A stretch of 64,000 nt of DNA from Myxococcales bacterium (GCA_016191815.1 JACPVI010000006.1:124001-188000); one strand, 5' to 3'; shown: positions 24,951 through 33,417, counted from the stretch's first letter. Notes: generated by a model from the sequence alone, not told the origin. Program-made: numbers and translations.

Positions 24951-25565
24951 ATGCCAAGAATGCAGGTGTTCGATCCGCCCATGTGCTGCTCCACCGGGGT
25001 CTGCGGCCCGTCCGTCGATCCCACGCTCGTGCGCTTCGCCGCGGATCTCGACTGGTTGAAGAACAGCGGCGTCGAGGTGGAGCGGTACAACTTGGGCCAG
25101 CAGCCGGCAGCCTTCGTGGAGAGCGTCATCGTCCGCAATGCGCTCGAGGCGGAGGGCAATGGCTGCCTGCCGATCGTGGTCGTCGAGGGCAAGATCGTCT
25201 CCCGCGGCAACTACCCGCTGCGCGACGCCCTGGCGGGCTACGTCGGCCTGCAGAGCGAGCCCTCCCTGTTCACCGAGCAGGTGAAGGAGCTGGTGGCCAT
25301 CGGCGCGGCGATCGCCGCCGGTTGCGATCCCTGCTTCAAGTTCCACTACGACAAGGCGCGGAAGGCGGGCGTCTCCAAGGAGGACATGGTCAAGGCGGTG
25401 GCCCTCGGCAAGGAGGTTCGCGAGGCGCCGGGAAGGACGGTGGTGCAGACTGCCGAGCGGTACCTGGCCGGGGGGGCGGCCCCGACCGACATCCCCTCGT
25501 CGTGCTCGCTCCAGCCCGCATCGGGCGAGGCCGCGGCCTCCGAGAAGAAGTCGAAGTGCTGCTGA
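24951..25565 (+). CDS. arsD: ArsD metallochaperone fused to an AhpD/CMD-like domain
   Basis: The 204-residue protein begins with a full ArsD domain whose metalloid cysteines match R773 ArsD exactly (Cys12, Cys13, Cys18 in MCCSTGVCG). It continues from about residue 105 with a carboxymuconolactone decarboxylase/AhpD-like domain carrying a redox CxxC (AAGCDPCFKFHYDKA). It ends in a vicinal KCC. ArsD normally is about 110-120 residues and hands As(III) to ArsA. The fused thiol-redox domain could reduce the chaperone or its cargo. AAGGAGG precedes the ATG; the gene is coupled to arsA. Confidence 0.9.
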   Translation: MPRMQVFDPPMCCSTGVCGPSVDPTLVRFAADLDWLKNSGVEVERYNLGQQPAAFVESVIVRNALEAEGNGCLPIVVVEGKIVSRGNYPLRDALAGYVGLQSEPSLFTEQVKELVAIGAAIAAGCDPCFKFHYDKARKAGVSKEDMVKAVALGKEVREAPGRTVVQTAERYLAGGAAPTDIPSSCSLQPASGEAAASEKKSKCC

Positions 25566-25598
25566 GCTTGCCAGGCGCGCCGCCTGCGAGACCTGGCT

Positions 25599-25626
25599 GA
25601 GCCGTCGCCGGCTCGGCGGCGGGCTC
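25599..25626. terminator. Possible bidirectional hairpin between arsD and nifB
   Basis: The short gap between the convergent arsD and NifB genes contains a GC-rich imperfect inverted repeat (GAGCCGTCGCCG ... CGGCGGCGGGCTC) with a short loop. It ends within the last codons of the NifB gene. There is no T-run on either side, so intrinsic termination is only possible, not shown. Confidence 0.3.
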
Positions 25627-27139
25627 AGGGTTCGACCGGACCGATGTTCGCCCGGTCCGGCTGGACGGTGGACTGGCCTCCGCCGCCCGCCTGGAGCTCC
25701 GGCGCCGGGGCCGCAGCTCGCGCGCGGGCGACGAACGTCCGGAACCAGGCCAGGGCGCCAGCCTCGATCGGTTGATGGGCGAAGGCCTCCACCGCCTCCA
25801 CGCCGGCGGCCGCCAGCTGCTCTTGCGGGCACCGGCCGATCCGCGAAACCAGAATCGCGGCGCAGTCCGAGACCGCGGCGAGGATCGACGCCATGGCCAC
25901 TTCGTCGCCCTCGCCTCCCAGGCAATAGTGATCGATCCTCCTGGGGCCGACGAAGCGCGCCGACTCCTTGGAGACTTCGTACACCTGAAACTCCCGGGCG
26001 TGGCCGAAGTGCTGGTTGATCAGGCCTCCGCCTTTGGTGGCGACCGCGACCCGGACCGAGAGGTCGGCGGGCGCGTCCTTTAGGCCCCGCAGGCTCTCCT
26101 CCCGGGCCTGGTCGATCCGCTTTCGCACGGCTTCGACCGACTCGCGGTAGGCGGCCCGCACCTCCGCGGCGTCGCGCACCGGCTCGGGCGGCAGCCGAGC
26201 CAGCGCGAATCGCTGGCCCTGATCCTCCCCCAGGAGTCCCACCGCATCGGCGCGGCACTGCCGGCAATGCCTCATCACCTGAGAGTTGGCCTCGCAAGCG
26301 CGCTGGACGGCATCGAGCTCCTCCGGGGTCGGCCCGCGCTGGCCCCCAAGCCCGTAGTAGGTGCCATGGGCGGCCTCCGAGATGAGCGGCATGAGGTTGT
26401 GAAGGAGCACTCCGAGCGCCTTCACCTCCCGGCTCACCCTGACGAGGTGGCGATCGTTGACGCCGGGGATGACGACCGAGTTCACCTTGACCAGCATCCC
26501 GGCGGCGACCGCGCGCCGCACCCCTTCGAGCTGTCGCTCCGAGAGCAAGATAGACGCCTCGGGTCCCCTCACCTTTCGCCCGTGGTGGATGAGCCACGGG
26601 TAGATCCGCTCGCCCACCGCCGGATCCACCATGTTGATGGTGACGGTGAGGTGGTCCACTCCGAGAGCCGCCAGCGTCTCGACGTGCTCCGGCAGCGAAA
26701 GCCCGTTGGTCGAGACACACAGCCGGAGGTCCGGCGCCGCCTTCCGCACGAGATCGAGCGTCTCGAAGGTCTCTTCGGGGTTGGCGAGCGGATCGCCAGG
26801 CCCGGCGATTCCGACCACCGACAGTTGAGGCACCGCCGACGCCAGCAGCAGCACCTTGCGCGCGGCTTGCTCGGGGGTGAGGCGCTCGGAGCTGACCCCC
26901 GGCCGGCTCTCGTTGGCGCAGTCGAACTTTCGATTGCAGTAGTGGCACTGGAGGTTGCAGGCGGGCGCCACCGCTACGTGCATGCGGGCGAAATGGTGGT
27001 GCGCCTCTTCGCTGAAGCAGGGGTGATTCCGAATCCGCTCCGCGACCAGTCCGGGAGTCGGCGTCTGGTCGGTGCCGCAACTCGCGCTGAACCGACAGCT
27101 TTTCGCAGGCGCTTCGGCCGCCGACCCGGAGTGCTTCAT
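25625..27139 (-). CDS. nifB: NifB cofactor-maturation radical SAM protein
   Basis: The 504-residue protein is a full NifB. It has the N-terminal HPCFSEEAHHHFARMHVAVA signature, the radical SAM motif Cys61/65/68 (CNLQCHYC), then NRKFDCANESRPG with a further conserved Cys. A C-terminal NifX/NifB-type cofactor-binding domain spans about 375-485 (VAVATKGGGLINQHFGHA). NifB makes the eight-iron L-cluster with central carbon, the precursor of all nitrogenase cofactors. Its presence beside the NifD-like gene argues that this enzyme carries an L-cluster-type cofactor rather than a tetrapyrrole site. No NifEN scaffold is nearby, so NifB product may be inserted directly. It is transcribed alone, convergent with arsAD. 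Confidence 0.95.
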   Translation of the reverse strand: MKHSGSAAEAPAKSCRFSASCGTDQTPTPGLVAERIRNHPCFSEEAHHHFARMHVAVAPACNLQCHYCNRKFDCANESRPGVSSERLTPEQAARKVLLLASAVPQLSVVGIAGPGDPLANPEETFETLDLVRKAAPDLRLCVSTNGLSLPEHVETLAALGVDHLTVTINMVDPAVGERIYPWLIHHGRKVRGPEASILLSERQLEGVRRAVAAGMLVKVNSVVIPGVNDRHLVRVSREVKALGVLLHNLMPLISEAAHGTYYGLGGQRGPTPEELDAVQRACEANSQVMRHCRQCRADAVGLLGEDQGQRFALARLPPEPVRDAAEVRAAYRESVEAVRKRIDQAREESLRGLKDAPADLSVRVAVATKGGGLINQHFGHAREFQVYEVSKESARFVGPRRIDHYCLGGEGDEVAMASILAAVSDCAAILVSRIGRCPQEQLAAAGVEAVEAFAHQPIEAGALAWFRTFVARARAAAPAPELQAGGGGQSTVQPDRANIGPVEP

Positions 27140-27329
27140 GGGGGACCGAGACGATACCAGCGCCCGCGACTACCGGTCGACTCGACCCCGCCGCGCGAGG
27201 CGGTCTTCAGAGGTGGCGTTTGGGCCTCCGATGGGGCGTGGTAATATCCGGGGTATTTTGGCGGAAGGTCGCAGGTTGGCCGAGAAGCGGTCGGCGCTCG
27301 CGGTCGTTGAGCTGGGGGCGAGGGTAGAG

Positions 27330-27953
27330 ATGGCGCTGCACACCTGGCTCTTGTACGTCGCAACGGTGCGCGTGGTGACCGCCACGCCAGGTCCGAACAT
27401 GCTGCTCGCGATGACGCACGGGATGCGTTTCGGTGTGCGGAAGACGCTGCCGACCTGTGCCGGCATGCTCGTCGCGCTCGGGCTGATCATGCTGGGTTCG
27501 GCCGTGGGCCTGGGGGCGGTGCTGGCCACCTCGGAGAAGGCGTTCAGCCTGGTCAAGTACGCCGGCGCCGCCTACCTGGTGTACCTGGGGATCAAGACCT
27601 GGCGGGCCGAGCCGGTCCCGCCGGCGGCTCCCGGCAGCGCGCCGCAGGTCCCTGCCGGCCGGTTCCGCACCGGTTTTCTGGTGGCGATGAGCAACCCGAA
27701 GGCGTTCATCTTTTTCTCCGCGCTCTTCCCTCAGTTCATGGACGCCGGGGTGCCGGAGGTACCGCAGCTGGCGATCCTGACCGCCACGTTCTACGCGTTC
27801 GAAAGCAGCTGGCAGATGGTGTACGCGACCGGGGGAGCGCGCCTGGCGCGGTGGCTTTCCAGCCCGCGCCGGATGCGCTGGGTCAACCGCCTTGCCGGCG
27901 GCGCGTTCGTCGTCGCCGGACTGGCGCTCACCACCGCGTCGCGCCACGGATGA
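27330..27953 (+). CDS. LysE/RhtB family exporter
   Basis: The 207-residue inner-membrane protein has the LysE/RhtB layout: VTATPGPNMLLAMTHGMRFG at the start of helix 1-2, a KYAGAAYLVYLGIKTWR helix end, and GFLVAMSNPKAFIFFSALFPQF. Six spans are expected. Members export amino acids or related small metabolites. The usual length (about 206) fixes ATG 27330 even though the frame is open upstream. It is divergent from nifB; a role in arsenic efflux is not supported by family. Confidence 0.85.
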   Translation: MALHTWLLYVATVRVVTATPGPNMLLAMTHGMRFGVRKTLPTCAGMLVALGLIMLGSAVGLGAVLATSEKAFSLVKYAGAAYLVYLGIKTWRAEPVPPAAPGSAPQVPAGRFRTGFLVAMSNPKAFIFFSALFPQFMDAGVPEVPQLAILTATFYAFESSWQMVYATGGARLARWLSSPRRMRWVNRLAGGAFVVAGLALTTASRHG

Positions 27954-28122
27954 GCAATCGGCGCGAGCAATGGGCGGCTTCGAGGTCGCAAAGCGAACGT
28001 TCGATCCTCGGTGCCGGAATCGCTATGTTGGAGCCCGTGCGCACCCGCCTGGTGGTCCGAAAGCCGCCGGCAATGCGCTGGGGGGCAGCGGGTGTGGGAA
28101 TGCTCAATTGGGGGTGCAAGAG

Positions 28123-28971
28123 ATGAAACGTGTGTTCTTGGCCATCGGCATGCTGGCGCTCGGCGCCTGCCGGTCGAAGGATCCGGCGTCCGGCTCCTCC
28201 GGGCCTGAGGCCGAGCGGAAGCTGGTGCTCACCGGGTCGAGCACCATCGCCCCGCTCGCCTCGGAGATCGCGAAGCGGTTCGAGGCGAAACATCCCGGGG
28301 TGCGCGTCGATATCCAGACCGGCGGCTCGGCGCGCGGGATCTCCGATGCTCTGGCGGGACTGGCCGACATCGGAATGGCGTCCCGCGAGCTGAACCCCGA
28401 CGAGGCGGCGAACGGGCTCACCGCGATCCCCATCGCCAAGGATGGCATCGGGCTCATCGTCCACCGCGACAACGCGCTCTTGGGGCTGACCAGGCAACAG
28501 CTCGTCTCCGTCTACACCGGGCAGGTGACAAACTGGAGGCAGGTGGGGGGAAAGGACGCGCGGCTGACGGTCGTCAACAAGGCCGAGGGGCGAGCCACGC
28601 TGGAGCTCTTTCTCCACTTCACCGGGCTCAAGAGCACCGACATCCAGGCCTCGGTGGTGATCGGAGACAACGCGCAGGGCATCAAGACCGTCGCCGGGAA
28701 CCCGGACGCCATCGGCTACGTGTCGATCGGCACCGCGGAGCACGACGCCAGCCTGGGAACGCCGATCCGGCTGATCTCGGTGGACGGCGTCGCCGCCTCG
28801 CTGGCGACGGTGGGCGACGGGACGTTCCCGATGTCGCGCGCCCTGAACCTGGTGGTGAAGGGCCAGCCGAACGGCCTGGCGCGCGACTTCATCGAGTACT
28901 CGCGCTCCGCGGAGGTGCACGACCTCGTGAAGGCGGAGTTCTTCGTTCCACTCGGCCCCACGGGTACTTGA
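28123..28971 (+). CDS. pstS: PstS-like phosphate-binding lipoprotein
   Basis: The 282-residue substrate-binding protein has a lipobox (LGACRSK), the phosphate-loop motif VLTGSSTIAPLA, a GGSARGISDALAG segment and GMASRELN, as in PstS and the PBP-like family. It delivers phosphate to the PstCAB importer encoded next with one-base to short overlaps. No phoU or phoR follows; a Pho box was not identified by eye. Confidence 0.88.
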   Translation: MKRVFLAIGMLALGACRSKDPASGSSGPEAERKLVLTGSSTIAPLASEIAKRFEAKHPGVRVDIQTGGSARGISDALAGLADIGMASRELNPDEAANGLTAIPIAKDGIGLIVHRDNALLGLTRQQLVSVYTGQVTNWRQVGGKDARLTVVNKAEGRATLELFLHFTGLKSTDIQASVVIGDNAQGIKTVAGNPDAIGYVSIGTAEHDASLGTPIRLISVDGVAASLATVGDGTFPMSRALNLVVKGQPNGLARDFIEYSRSAEVHDLVKAEFFVPLGPTGT

Positions 28972-29828
28972 TGCCGCACCCCGGCCGCGATCGGGCACTG
29001 CTGTGGACGCTGCGGCTGTTCGCCGTGTCGTCGGTGGCGATCGTGTTGCTGGTGGTGGCCTTCGTGTCGGGCGAGAGCGCGCCCGCGTTGGCCGAGGTGG
29101 GCCCGGTGCGTTTCTTCTCCGACCCGTCGTGGCACCCGGCCAGCGGGTTCTTCAACATGGTGCCGATGCTCGCGGGCACGGTGCTGGTGAGCGCAGGGGC
29201 GCTTCTGTTGGCCGCCCCGCTGGGAGTGCTGTCCGCGATCTTCCTTCAGTTCTACGCCCCCCCCGCTCTGCGTTCGTACTGGCGGAACCTGATCGGGTTG
29301 CTCGCCGGGATCCCTTCGGTGGTGTACGGCTTCTGGGGCCTGGTCTCCCTGGTTCCGTTGATCAACCGGCTCCATCCGCCGGGGCAGAGCCTGCTCGCGG
29401 GGATCCTGGTGCTGGCGCTCATGGTGCTGCCCACCATCGCGCTCCTCTCCGACGCGGCGCTGGAGAGCGTTCCCGCCCACTACCTGCGCTCGGCGGCGGC
29501 GCTCGGGCTCTCTCGCTGGGGAACCGTCAGCGGCGTGGTGCTGCCCGCGGCGCGCGGCGGGATCCTGACGGGCGTGGCGCTCGCCGCCGCCCGCGCCGTC
29601 GGGGAGACGATGGCGGTGCTGATGGTGTGCGGCAACGTGGTGCGGATGCCGGAAGGGCTGTTCGACCCGGTACGCACGCTGACCGCGAACATCGCGCTGG
29701 AGATGGCCTACGCCGGGAGTGCGCACCGTTCCGCGCTGTTCGTGAGCGGGCTCGCCCTCCTCGCGATCGTGGCCCTGGGGGCCGGCTTCTCGGAGGCCGC
29801 CCGGCGCAAGGTGGTGGCGAATGGCTGA
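28971..29828 (+). CDS. pstC: PstC phosphate ABC permease
   Basis: This 285-residue permease has six predicted spans and the EAA-type loop region (YLRSAAALGLSRWGTVSGVVLPAARGG). It also has the PstC-typical LLAGIPSVVYGFWGL helix. It pairs with PstA in the membrane for high-affinity phosphate uptake. The ATG overlaps the pstS stop by one base. The frame also allows a TTG one codon earlier. Confidence 0.88.
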   Translation: MPHPGRDRALLWTLRLFAVSSVAIVLLVVAFVSGESAPALAEVGPVRFFSDPSWHPASGFFNMVPMLAGTVLVSAGALLLAAPLGVLSAIFLQFYAPPALRSYWRNLIGLLAGIPSVVYGFWGLVSLVPLINRLHPPGQSLLAGILVLALMVLPTIALLSDAALESVPAHYLRSAAALGLSRWGTVSGVVLPAARGGILTGVALAAARAVGETMAVLMVCGNVVRMPEGLFDPVRTLTANIALEMAYAGSAHRSALFVSGLALLAIVALGAGFSEAARRKVVANG

Positions 29829-30708
29829 CGCCCTCACCGCTCCCGTCGCGGCCACCCCGGCGCGCGCCGACGGCGCGCTCCGAGAGACCGCGGCCCTGGT
29901 CGCCGTCTGGGGCACCGCGGCGCTCATCGCGGGGGTCTTCCTCTGGATCCTCGGCGAGCTAGTGTGGAACGGGGTGGGCGCGCTCTCGTGGGAGTACCTC
30001 ACCTCGGCGCCGCGTGAGGCGGGGCGAGCCGGCGGCATCGCGCCGATCCTCGTCTCCACGCTGGCGATTCTCGGAGTGTGCCTGGCCGCGACGGTGCCGA
30101 TCGCGTTCGGCTCGGCGGTCTTCCTCGCCGAGTACACCTCGGACGCGGGGCGCTTCGGCCGGGTGGTGCGCACCTCTCTCGACGTGCTGGCCGGGGTCCC
30201 GTCGATCGTGTTCGGGCTGTTCGGCAACGCCTTCTTCTGCCGCACCTTGGGGCTCGGTTTCTCCATCCTCTCCGGCGGGCTGACGCTGGCCTGCATGGCG
30301 CTGCCGCTGGTCATCCGCTCCACCGAGGAGGGCCTGCGCGCGGTCCCCCGGGAGTACCGGATGGGCGCGGCCGCGCTGGCCCTCTCGCGCACCACCACCC
30401 TCTTCCGGCTGCTCCTTCCGGCCGCGGTGCCTGGGCTCACCGCGGGGCTGGTGCTGGGCATCGGCCGCGCGCTGGCGGAGACGGCGGCGCTGATCTTCAC
30501 CAGCGGCTACGTCGATCGGATGCCCTCCTCGCTCCTCGACTCGGGCCGTGCGCTCTCCATCCATGTCTACGACCTCTCGATGAACGTCGCCGGCGGGGAC
30601 CGAAACGCCTACGCCTCGGCGCTCGTCTTGGTAGGGTTGCTCCTCCTCGTGAACGGCGTCGCCGGTGCGCTCAGCGCGCTCTGGCGGCGCCGCCTGGCCG
30701 CTCCATGA
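29821..30708 (+). CDS. pstA: PstA phosphate ABC permease
   Basis: The 295-residue protein is the second Pst permease: LDVLAGVPSIVFGLFGNAFF is the PstA counterpart of the PstC helix. The ATPase-contact loop reads EYRMGAAALALSRTTTLFRL, followed by LPAAVPGLTAGLVLGIGRALAETAAL. It overlaps pstC by eight bases and pstB by four. Confidence 0.9.
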   Translation: MADALTAPVAATPARADGALRETAALVAVWGTAALIAGVFLWILGELVWNGVGALSWEYLTSAPREAGRAGGIAPILVSTLAILGVCLAATVPIAFGSAVFLAEYTSDAGRFGRVVRTSLDVLAGVPSIVFGLFGNAFFCRTLGLGFSILSGGLTLACMALPLVIRSTEEGLRAVPREYRMGAAALALSRTTTLFRLLLPAAVPGLTAGLVLGIGRALAETAALIFTSGYVDRMPSSLLDSGRALSIHVYDLSMNVAGGDRNAYASALVLVGLLLLVNGVAGALSALWRRRLAAP

Positions 30709-31571
30709 CCAAGCCCGCCCAGAAACCCGTCCTCGAGTTCGGCACCGTGAAGCCCGGCGCGCGCCCCTGGGCCCCGCTGGAGGAACGCCCGAAGTGCTGC
30801 GAGCCGAGGCCCTTCGTGCGCACCGAGGGGTTGTCGGTGTTCTACGGCTCGCGCGCCGCCATCCGGGAGGTGAGCTTGTCGGTCAACCGCGGTTGCATCA
30901 CCGCGCTGGTGGGCCCCTCGGGGTGCGGGAAGACCAGCTTCCTCTGTGCGCTCAACCGGATGACCGACCTCATCCCCGGCGCGAAGGTGTACGGGCGAGT
31001 CGAGCTGAGCGGCGAGGACATCCTCGATGCTGGAGCCGACGTGGTCGCGCTGCGCCGCCGGGTGGGGATGATCTTCCAGAAGCCGAACCCCTTCCCGCTC
31101 TCCGTTCGCCGCAACCTCGAGCTGCCGCTCAGGGAGCACGGCGTGCGGGATCGCAGCGCGATCGAAGAGAAGGTGGAGCGGGCCCTTAGGGACGTAGGCC
31201 TGTGGGAAGAGGTGAAGGACCGCCTCGACGCGCCGGCGCAGGCCCTCTCCGGCGGACAGCAGCAGCGCCTTTGCATCGCCCGGGCGCTGGCCCTGGACCC
31301 GGAGGCGCTGCTCTTCGATGAGCCGTGCAGCGCGCTCGACCCACTGGCCGCCGGCGTCGTCGAGGACCGAATCGCGTCGTTGCGCGGCCGGTACTCGGTG
31401 GTGATCGTCACCCACAACCTCGCCCAGGCGCGGCGCATCGCCGACTGGGTAGCGCTGTTCTGGATGATCGACGGCGCGGGGCGGCTGGTGGAATACGGTT
31501 CGTCGAAGGCGGTGTTCGAAGCCGCGACTCACCCCATCACCGCCGCCTACATCAGCGGGATTCGCGGTTAG
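30705..31571 (+). CDS. pstB: PstB phosphate ABC ATPase
   Basis: The 288-residue ATPase has Walker A GPSGCGKTS, the signature LSGGQQQRLCIARAL and Walker B ALLFDEPCSALDP, with the long PstB-type insert (PFPLSVRRNLELPLREHG). About 40 extra residues lie before the ABC domain. Its ATG sits in the pstA stop. It energises phosphate uptake. Confidence 0.92.
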   Translation: MTKPAQKPVLEFGTVKPGARPWAPLEERPKCCEPRPFVRTEGLSVFYGSRAAIREVSLSVNRGCITALVGPSGCGKTSFLCALNRMTDLIPGAKVYGRVELSGEDILDAGADVVALRRRVGMIFQKPNPFPLSVRRNLELPLREHGVRDRSAIEEKVERALRDVGLWEEVKDRLDAPAQALSGGQQQRLCIARALALDPEALLFDEPCSALDPLAAGVVEDRIASLRGRYSVVIVTHNLAQARRIADWVALFWMIDGAGRLVEYGSSKAVFEAATHPITAAYISGIRG

Positions 31572-31574
31572 TGG

Positions 31575-32237
31575 ATGCCGTTCCTCCCGCTGCCCAAGCT
31601 GCGCTCGGAGCTGGTCCAGGTCGCCCGCCGCCTGCACCAGAACGGATGGGTGGCCAACCACGACGGAAACGTCTCGGCGAGGCTCAAGGGCGGGAGGCTG
31701 CTCATCACCTGCACCGCCATCTCCAAGCACGACGTCGACGAGGCCTCGCTCCTGGTGGTGGACATGGAAGGGAAGGTGCTCGAGGGGAGGAGAAAGCCCT
31801 TCTCCGAGCTGGAGCTGCACCTCGCCGCCTACCGCGCCCGGCCGGAGGTGGACGCGGTCTTGCACGCCCACCCTCCGCACGCCACCGCGCTCGGGCTGTG
31901 CGGCGGCGAGCTGGCTCCCGTCGCGATGCCGGAGGTGGTCGTCTCTCTGGGGAGCCGCATCCCCACGGTGCCGCGCTTCCTCCCCCGCGACGCCGAGGGC
32001 CTTGGGCTTTTCGCCGCGCAGTGCGCCGAGTACGACGCGGTGCTCCTTTCGGGGAACGGGGTGTTCACCTTGGGCGCGGACCTGAGCCAGTCGCTCTTGC
32101 GGATGGAGCTGGTCGAGCACTACGCCCGCATCCTCGCGGTGGCGCGGCTGTGGGGACCGGTGCCGCCCCTCTCCGCCCCCGAGGTGGAGAAGCTGCTCGA
32201 GGCGCGGAAGAAGGCCGGACTTGGGCCGAGGAAGTAG
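31575..32237 (+). CDS. Class II aldolase (fuculose-phosphate aldolase family)
   Basis: The 220-residue enzyme is a class II aldolase/adducin-type lyase. It has the zinc site HAHPPHATAL with a downstream His in the C-terminal part, an N-terminal GWVANHDGNVSARL motif and Glu in the FSELELHLAAYRARP helix. It cleaves a phosphorylated ketose or deoxysugar to DHAP and an aldehyde. It starts three bases after pstB, where phoU would be expected, and overlaps the first MFS gene. Relatives act on fuculose-1-P, methylthioribulose-1-P or 5-deoxyribulose-1-P; the substrate here is open. Confidence 0.85.
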   Translation: MPFLPLPKLRSELVQVARRLHQNGWVANHDGNVSARLKGGRLLITCTAISKHDVDEASLLVVDMEGKVLEGRRKPFSELELHLAAYRARPEVDAVLHAHPPHATALGLCGGELAPVAMPEVVVSLGSRIPTVPRFLPRDAEGLGLFAAQCAEYDAVLLSGNGVFTLGADLSQSLLRMELVEHYARILAVARLWGPVPPLSAPEVEKLLEARKKAGLGPRK

Positions 32238-33417
32238 CTCGCGGCTTCCCGGGGCGGTGCTCGCGCTGGGCCTGGTGAGCCTGCTCACCGATGTCTCCAG
32301 CGAGATGATCTTCCCGCTCCTGCCGGCGTTCCTCTCCGCGAGGGTGCCGGCGGCGCCTTTGCTCATCGGGGCGATGGAGGGCGCGGCGGATCTGGTGGCC
32401 GCGGCCTGCAAGCTCTGGGCGGGGAGGTGGTCGGACCGCTCGGCGAAGCTCCGGCCGCTGGTGGTGGCGGGCTACTCGGTCTCCACCGCGATGCGGCCGT
32501 TGTGGGCGGCGGTGGGCGCCTGGTGGCAGCCTTTGCTCATCCGGGTGGCCGACCGGGTGGGGAAGGGGCTCCGGGGTCCGCCGAGGGACGCGATGATCGC
32601 CTCCTGGGTGCCGCCGGGCGCGCGGGCGCGAGCGTTCGGCTACCACCGGGCGATGGACCACGCGGGAGCCGCGCTGGGGGCGCTTCTGGCGTCCGCGCTT
32701 TTGGCCTGGGGCGCTTCGGTGGAGCGGGTGTTCCTCCTCTCCGCCATCCCCGGCGCGCTGGCGGTGATGGCGATCTTCCTGGCGCGCGAGCCCGAGCGGC
32801 CGGCCCCGCCGCCCAAGGAGGAGGCGCTCGCAAGGGTTCCGGCCAGGCTCTACTTCTACCTGGGGCCGGTGGCGCTGTTCGCGCTGGCGAACGCCACGGA
32901 CGCCTTCCTCTTGCTCCGGCTCGCCGAGCAGGGAGCGCCTCCGGAGCTGTTGCCGCTCGCCTGGCTCTCGCTGAACGTGGTGAAGGCCGCGGTGTCGCTG
33001 CCGGCTGGGAGCCTGGCCGACCGCGTCGGGGCCTCCCGGGTGGTGCCGGCGGCGTGGACCCTCCACGCGCTCGCCTACGCGGGACTGGCCTTCTCGCCCT
33101 CGGCGCCCGCCACCTTCGCGCTGATCGCGGCCTACGGCCTCTACCACGCACTCTCGGAGGGAGCAGAGAAGGCGCTGCTCGCGGATCTCGCTCCCGCCGA
33201 GTCGCGCGGGAGGGCGTTCGGGCTGTACCACTCGCTCTCGGGTGTGGGCACCTTGGTGGCCGGCCTGGTCTTCGGCGCCCTCTGGTACTTCTGGACGAGC
33301 AAGGTTGCCTTCGTGGCGGCCGCGGCGGTGGCCGTCGCCGGCGCGGCGTCGCTCCTCGTGCTTCTCCCGAGCGCCCAAGCGGAGGAGAAGAGCGGCGAGA
33401 AGGGCTCGTTCCGGTGA
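32221..33417 (+). CDS. MFS transporter 1
   Basis: A 398-residue, twelve-span major facilitator is encoded from a TTG inside the aldolase end. Features are SLLTDVSSEMIFPLLPAFL, the loop 2-3 motif GRWSDRSAKLRP and RVADRVGKGLRGPPRDA. Proteins with this signature are often annotated as general MFS or fosmidomycin-like exporters. The substrate is unknown. It shares four bases with the second MFS gene. Confidence 0.85.
   Translation: MGRGSSSRLPGAVLALGLVSLLTDVSSEMIFPLLPAFLSARVPAAPLLIGAMEGAADLVAAACKLWAGRWSDRSAKLRPLVVAGYSVSTAMRPLWAAVGAWWQPLLIRVADRVGKGLRGPPRDAMIASWVPPGARARAFGYHRAMDHAGAALGALLASALLAWGASVERVFLLSAIPGALAVMAIFLAREPERPAPPPKEEALARVPARLYFYLGPVALFALANATDAFLLLRLAEQGAPPELLPLAWLSLNVVKAAVSLPAGSLADRVGASRVVPAAWTLHALAYAGLAFSPSAPATFALIAAYGLYHALSEGAEKALLADLAPAESRGRAFGLYHSLSGVGTLVAGLVFGALWYFWTSKVAFVAAAAVAVAGAASLLVLLPSAQAEEKSGEKGSFR

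Noticed and set aside
23829-27080. Minus-strand frame of 1083 codons
   Set aside because: Runs through both arsA-arsD antisense and an off-frame of nifB; Arg/Gly-rich with no motifs.
18164-27139. Ordinary nitrogen-fixation cluster
   Set aside because: No nifE, nifN, nifV, nifU or sigma-54 signal; the NifK-like chain lacks two of three P-cluster Cys; the NifD-like chain lacks the cofactor His and the His195 segment.
27330-27953. LysE protein as the missing arsenite exporter
   Set aside because: The family exports amino acids and related compounds; no link to ArsA is known and it is divergent from nifB, not in the ars unit.
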